Below are positions 12,282 through 12,465 of a stretch of 12,465 nt of DNA, one piece after another; the first letter of the stretch is position 1; the number at the start of each line of letters is the position of its first letter. Under the pieces are notes generated by a model that saw only the letters and a program-made list of their open reading frames with translations, had not been told where the DNA came from and did no database searches. Source of the DNA: Bacillus massiliigorillae (GTDB taxonomy: Bacteria > Bacillota > Bacilli > Bacillales > DSM-1321); assembly GCF_000380245.2 (NCBI RefSeq), contig NZ_HG428742.1, positions 299,742 to 312,206 on the forward strand, in the 5' to 3' direction. Both the position numbers and the translations under genes were made by a program.

Positions 12282-12392
12282 TCACACCCAATCTTTCACA
12301 TATATAATTAATCCTAATAATGAGCCTAAACAAGCACTAGCAAATACGAAAGGAAGGTTTGATTTCTTTTGATTAGATTTAGAATCAGTCAT
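12282..12392 (-). CDS. 36-aa single-helix membrane protein
   Basis: The ATG at 12392 is preceded by GAGGGGTG with a spacing of about 6. The product starts MTDSKSNQKKSNLPFVFASA, a polar basic lead, continues with the helix VFASACLGSLLGLIIYV and ends KDWV. This is the pattern of short bitopic membrane proteins; the helix contains small residues (AxxxGxxxG-like: A20, G23, G27) that favour helix packing. It ends 6 bases before a repeat copy that supplies a terminator. Function unknown; the start, ribosome site and terminator together make it credible. Confidence 0.6.
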   Translation of the reverse strand: MTDSKSNQKKSNLPFVFASACLGSLLGLIIYVKDWV

Positions 12393-12465
12393 TAAAACAC
12401 CCCTCATATGGGCACTGCCTGTCGTTTTTGAGACAATAAGAAAACGCCTATTTATGCAGCCAGCT
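12393..12465. other. Window edge with an inverted repeat head
   Basis: CGTTTT and AAAACG (near 12423 and 12446) can form a hairpin. The last bases, TTATGCAGCCAGCT, read like the repeat head in the opposite orientation to the other copies, suggesting another element that continues outside the window. Confidence 0.35.

Noticed and set aside
12103..12333. 76-aa minus frame
   Set aside because: It passes through the repeat with terminator and overlaps the 36-aa gene, which has a ribosome site; only its C-terminal part may be a remnant.

Overview
The window looks like accessory chromosome from a low-GC Gram-positive bacterium of the Bacillales (Bacillus cereus group, Lysinibacillus or a relative). 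The base composition is AT-rich, Shine-Dalgarno sites are strong AGGAGG types, intrinsic terminators are T-rich, and the protein families (lipobox lipoprotein, EFR1-type flavodoxin/ferredoxin, IS110 transposase, BcrA/LanF-type ABC module) fit. Species cannot be fixed from the sequence alone.

Layout. Positions 1-3100 hold small, mostly hydrophobic proteins: the end of a membrane protein (+), a YrvL-like membrane protein (-) broken at a 9-base A/T run, a 5'-truncated membrane gene (-), a lipoprotein (+) with its own terminator, and three tiny single- or multi-helix proteins (-). Positions 3100-4500 are a gene graveyard: several remnants, including a piece of a sensor histidine kinase, between copies of a dispersed repeat. 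4523-5320 is an intact EFR1-family flavodoxin-fold/2x[4Fe-4S] protein with an extended -10 promoter and a strong terminator. 5470-5690 is a membrane-protein remnant with two in-frame stops. About 5900-7420 is an IS110-group element: a structured, GC-richer leader that probably encodes the bridge RNA, then a transposase inactivated by a 5-bp tandem duplication. 7677-7949 is an acidic unknown protein.

Positions 8084-11378, all on the minus strand, form the main functional unit: response regulator, ABC ATPase, ABC-2 permease and a one-helix histidine kinase, in that order of transcription. The ATPase carries a Glu in place of the Q-loop Gln (the 'E-loop' of LanF/BcrA proteins). Three exact CTGAAG boxes with an 11-bp period lie just upstream of the ATPase -10 region, which suggests that the phosphorylated regulator switches on the ABC-kinase transcript. 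The simplest reading is a peptide-antibiotic sensing and resistance module. The right end (11640-12465) returns to small genes, remnants and repeats.

The most unusual global feature is a dispersed repeat family. The 10-mer GCATAAGAAA occurs six times on the plus strand, and a GGGGCAG-like head accompanies many copies. Several copies carry a hairpin plus T-tract that would terminate minus-strand transcripts, and most lie at the 3' end of minus-strand genes or fragments. No CRISPR array, rRNA or tRNA was recognised.
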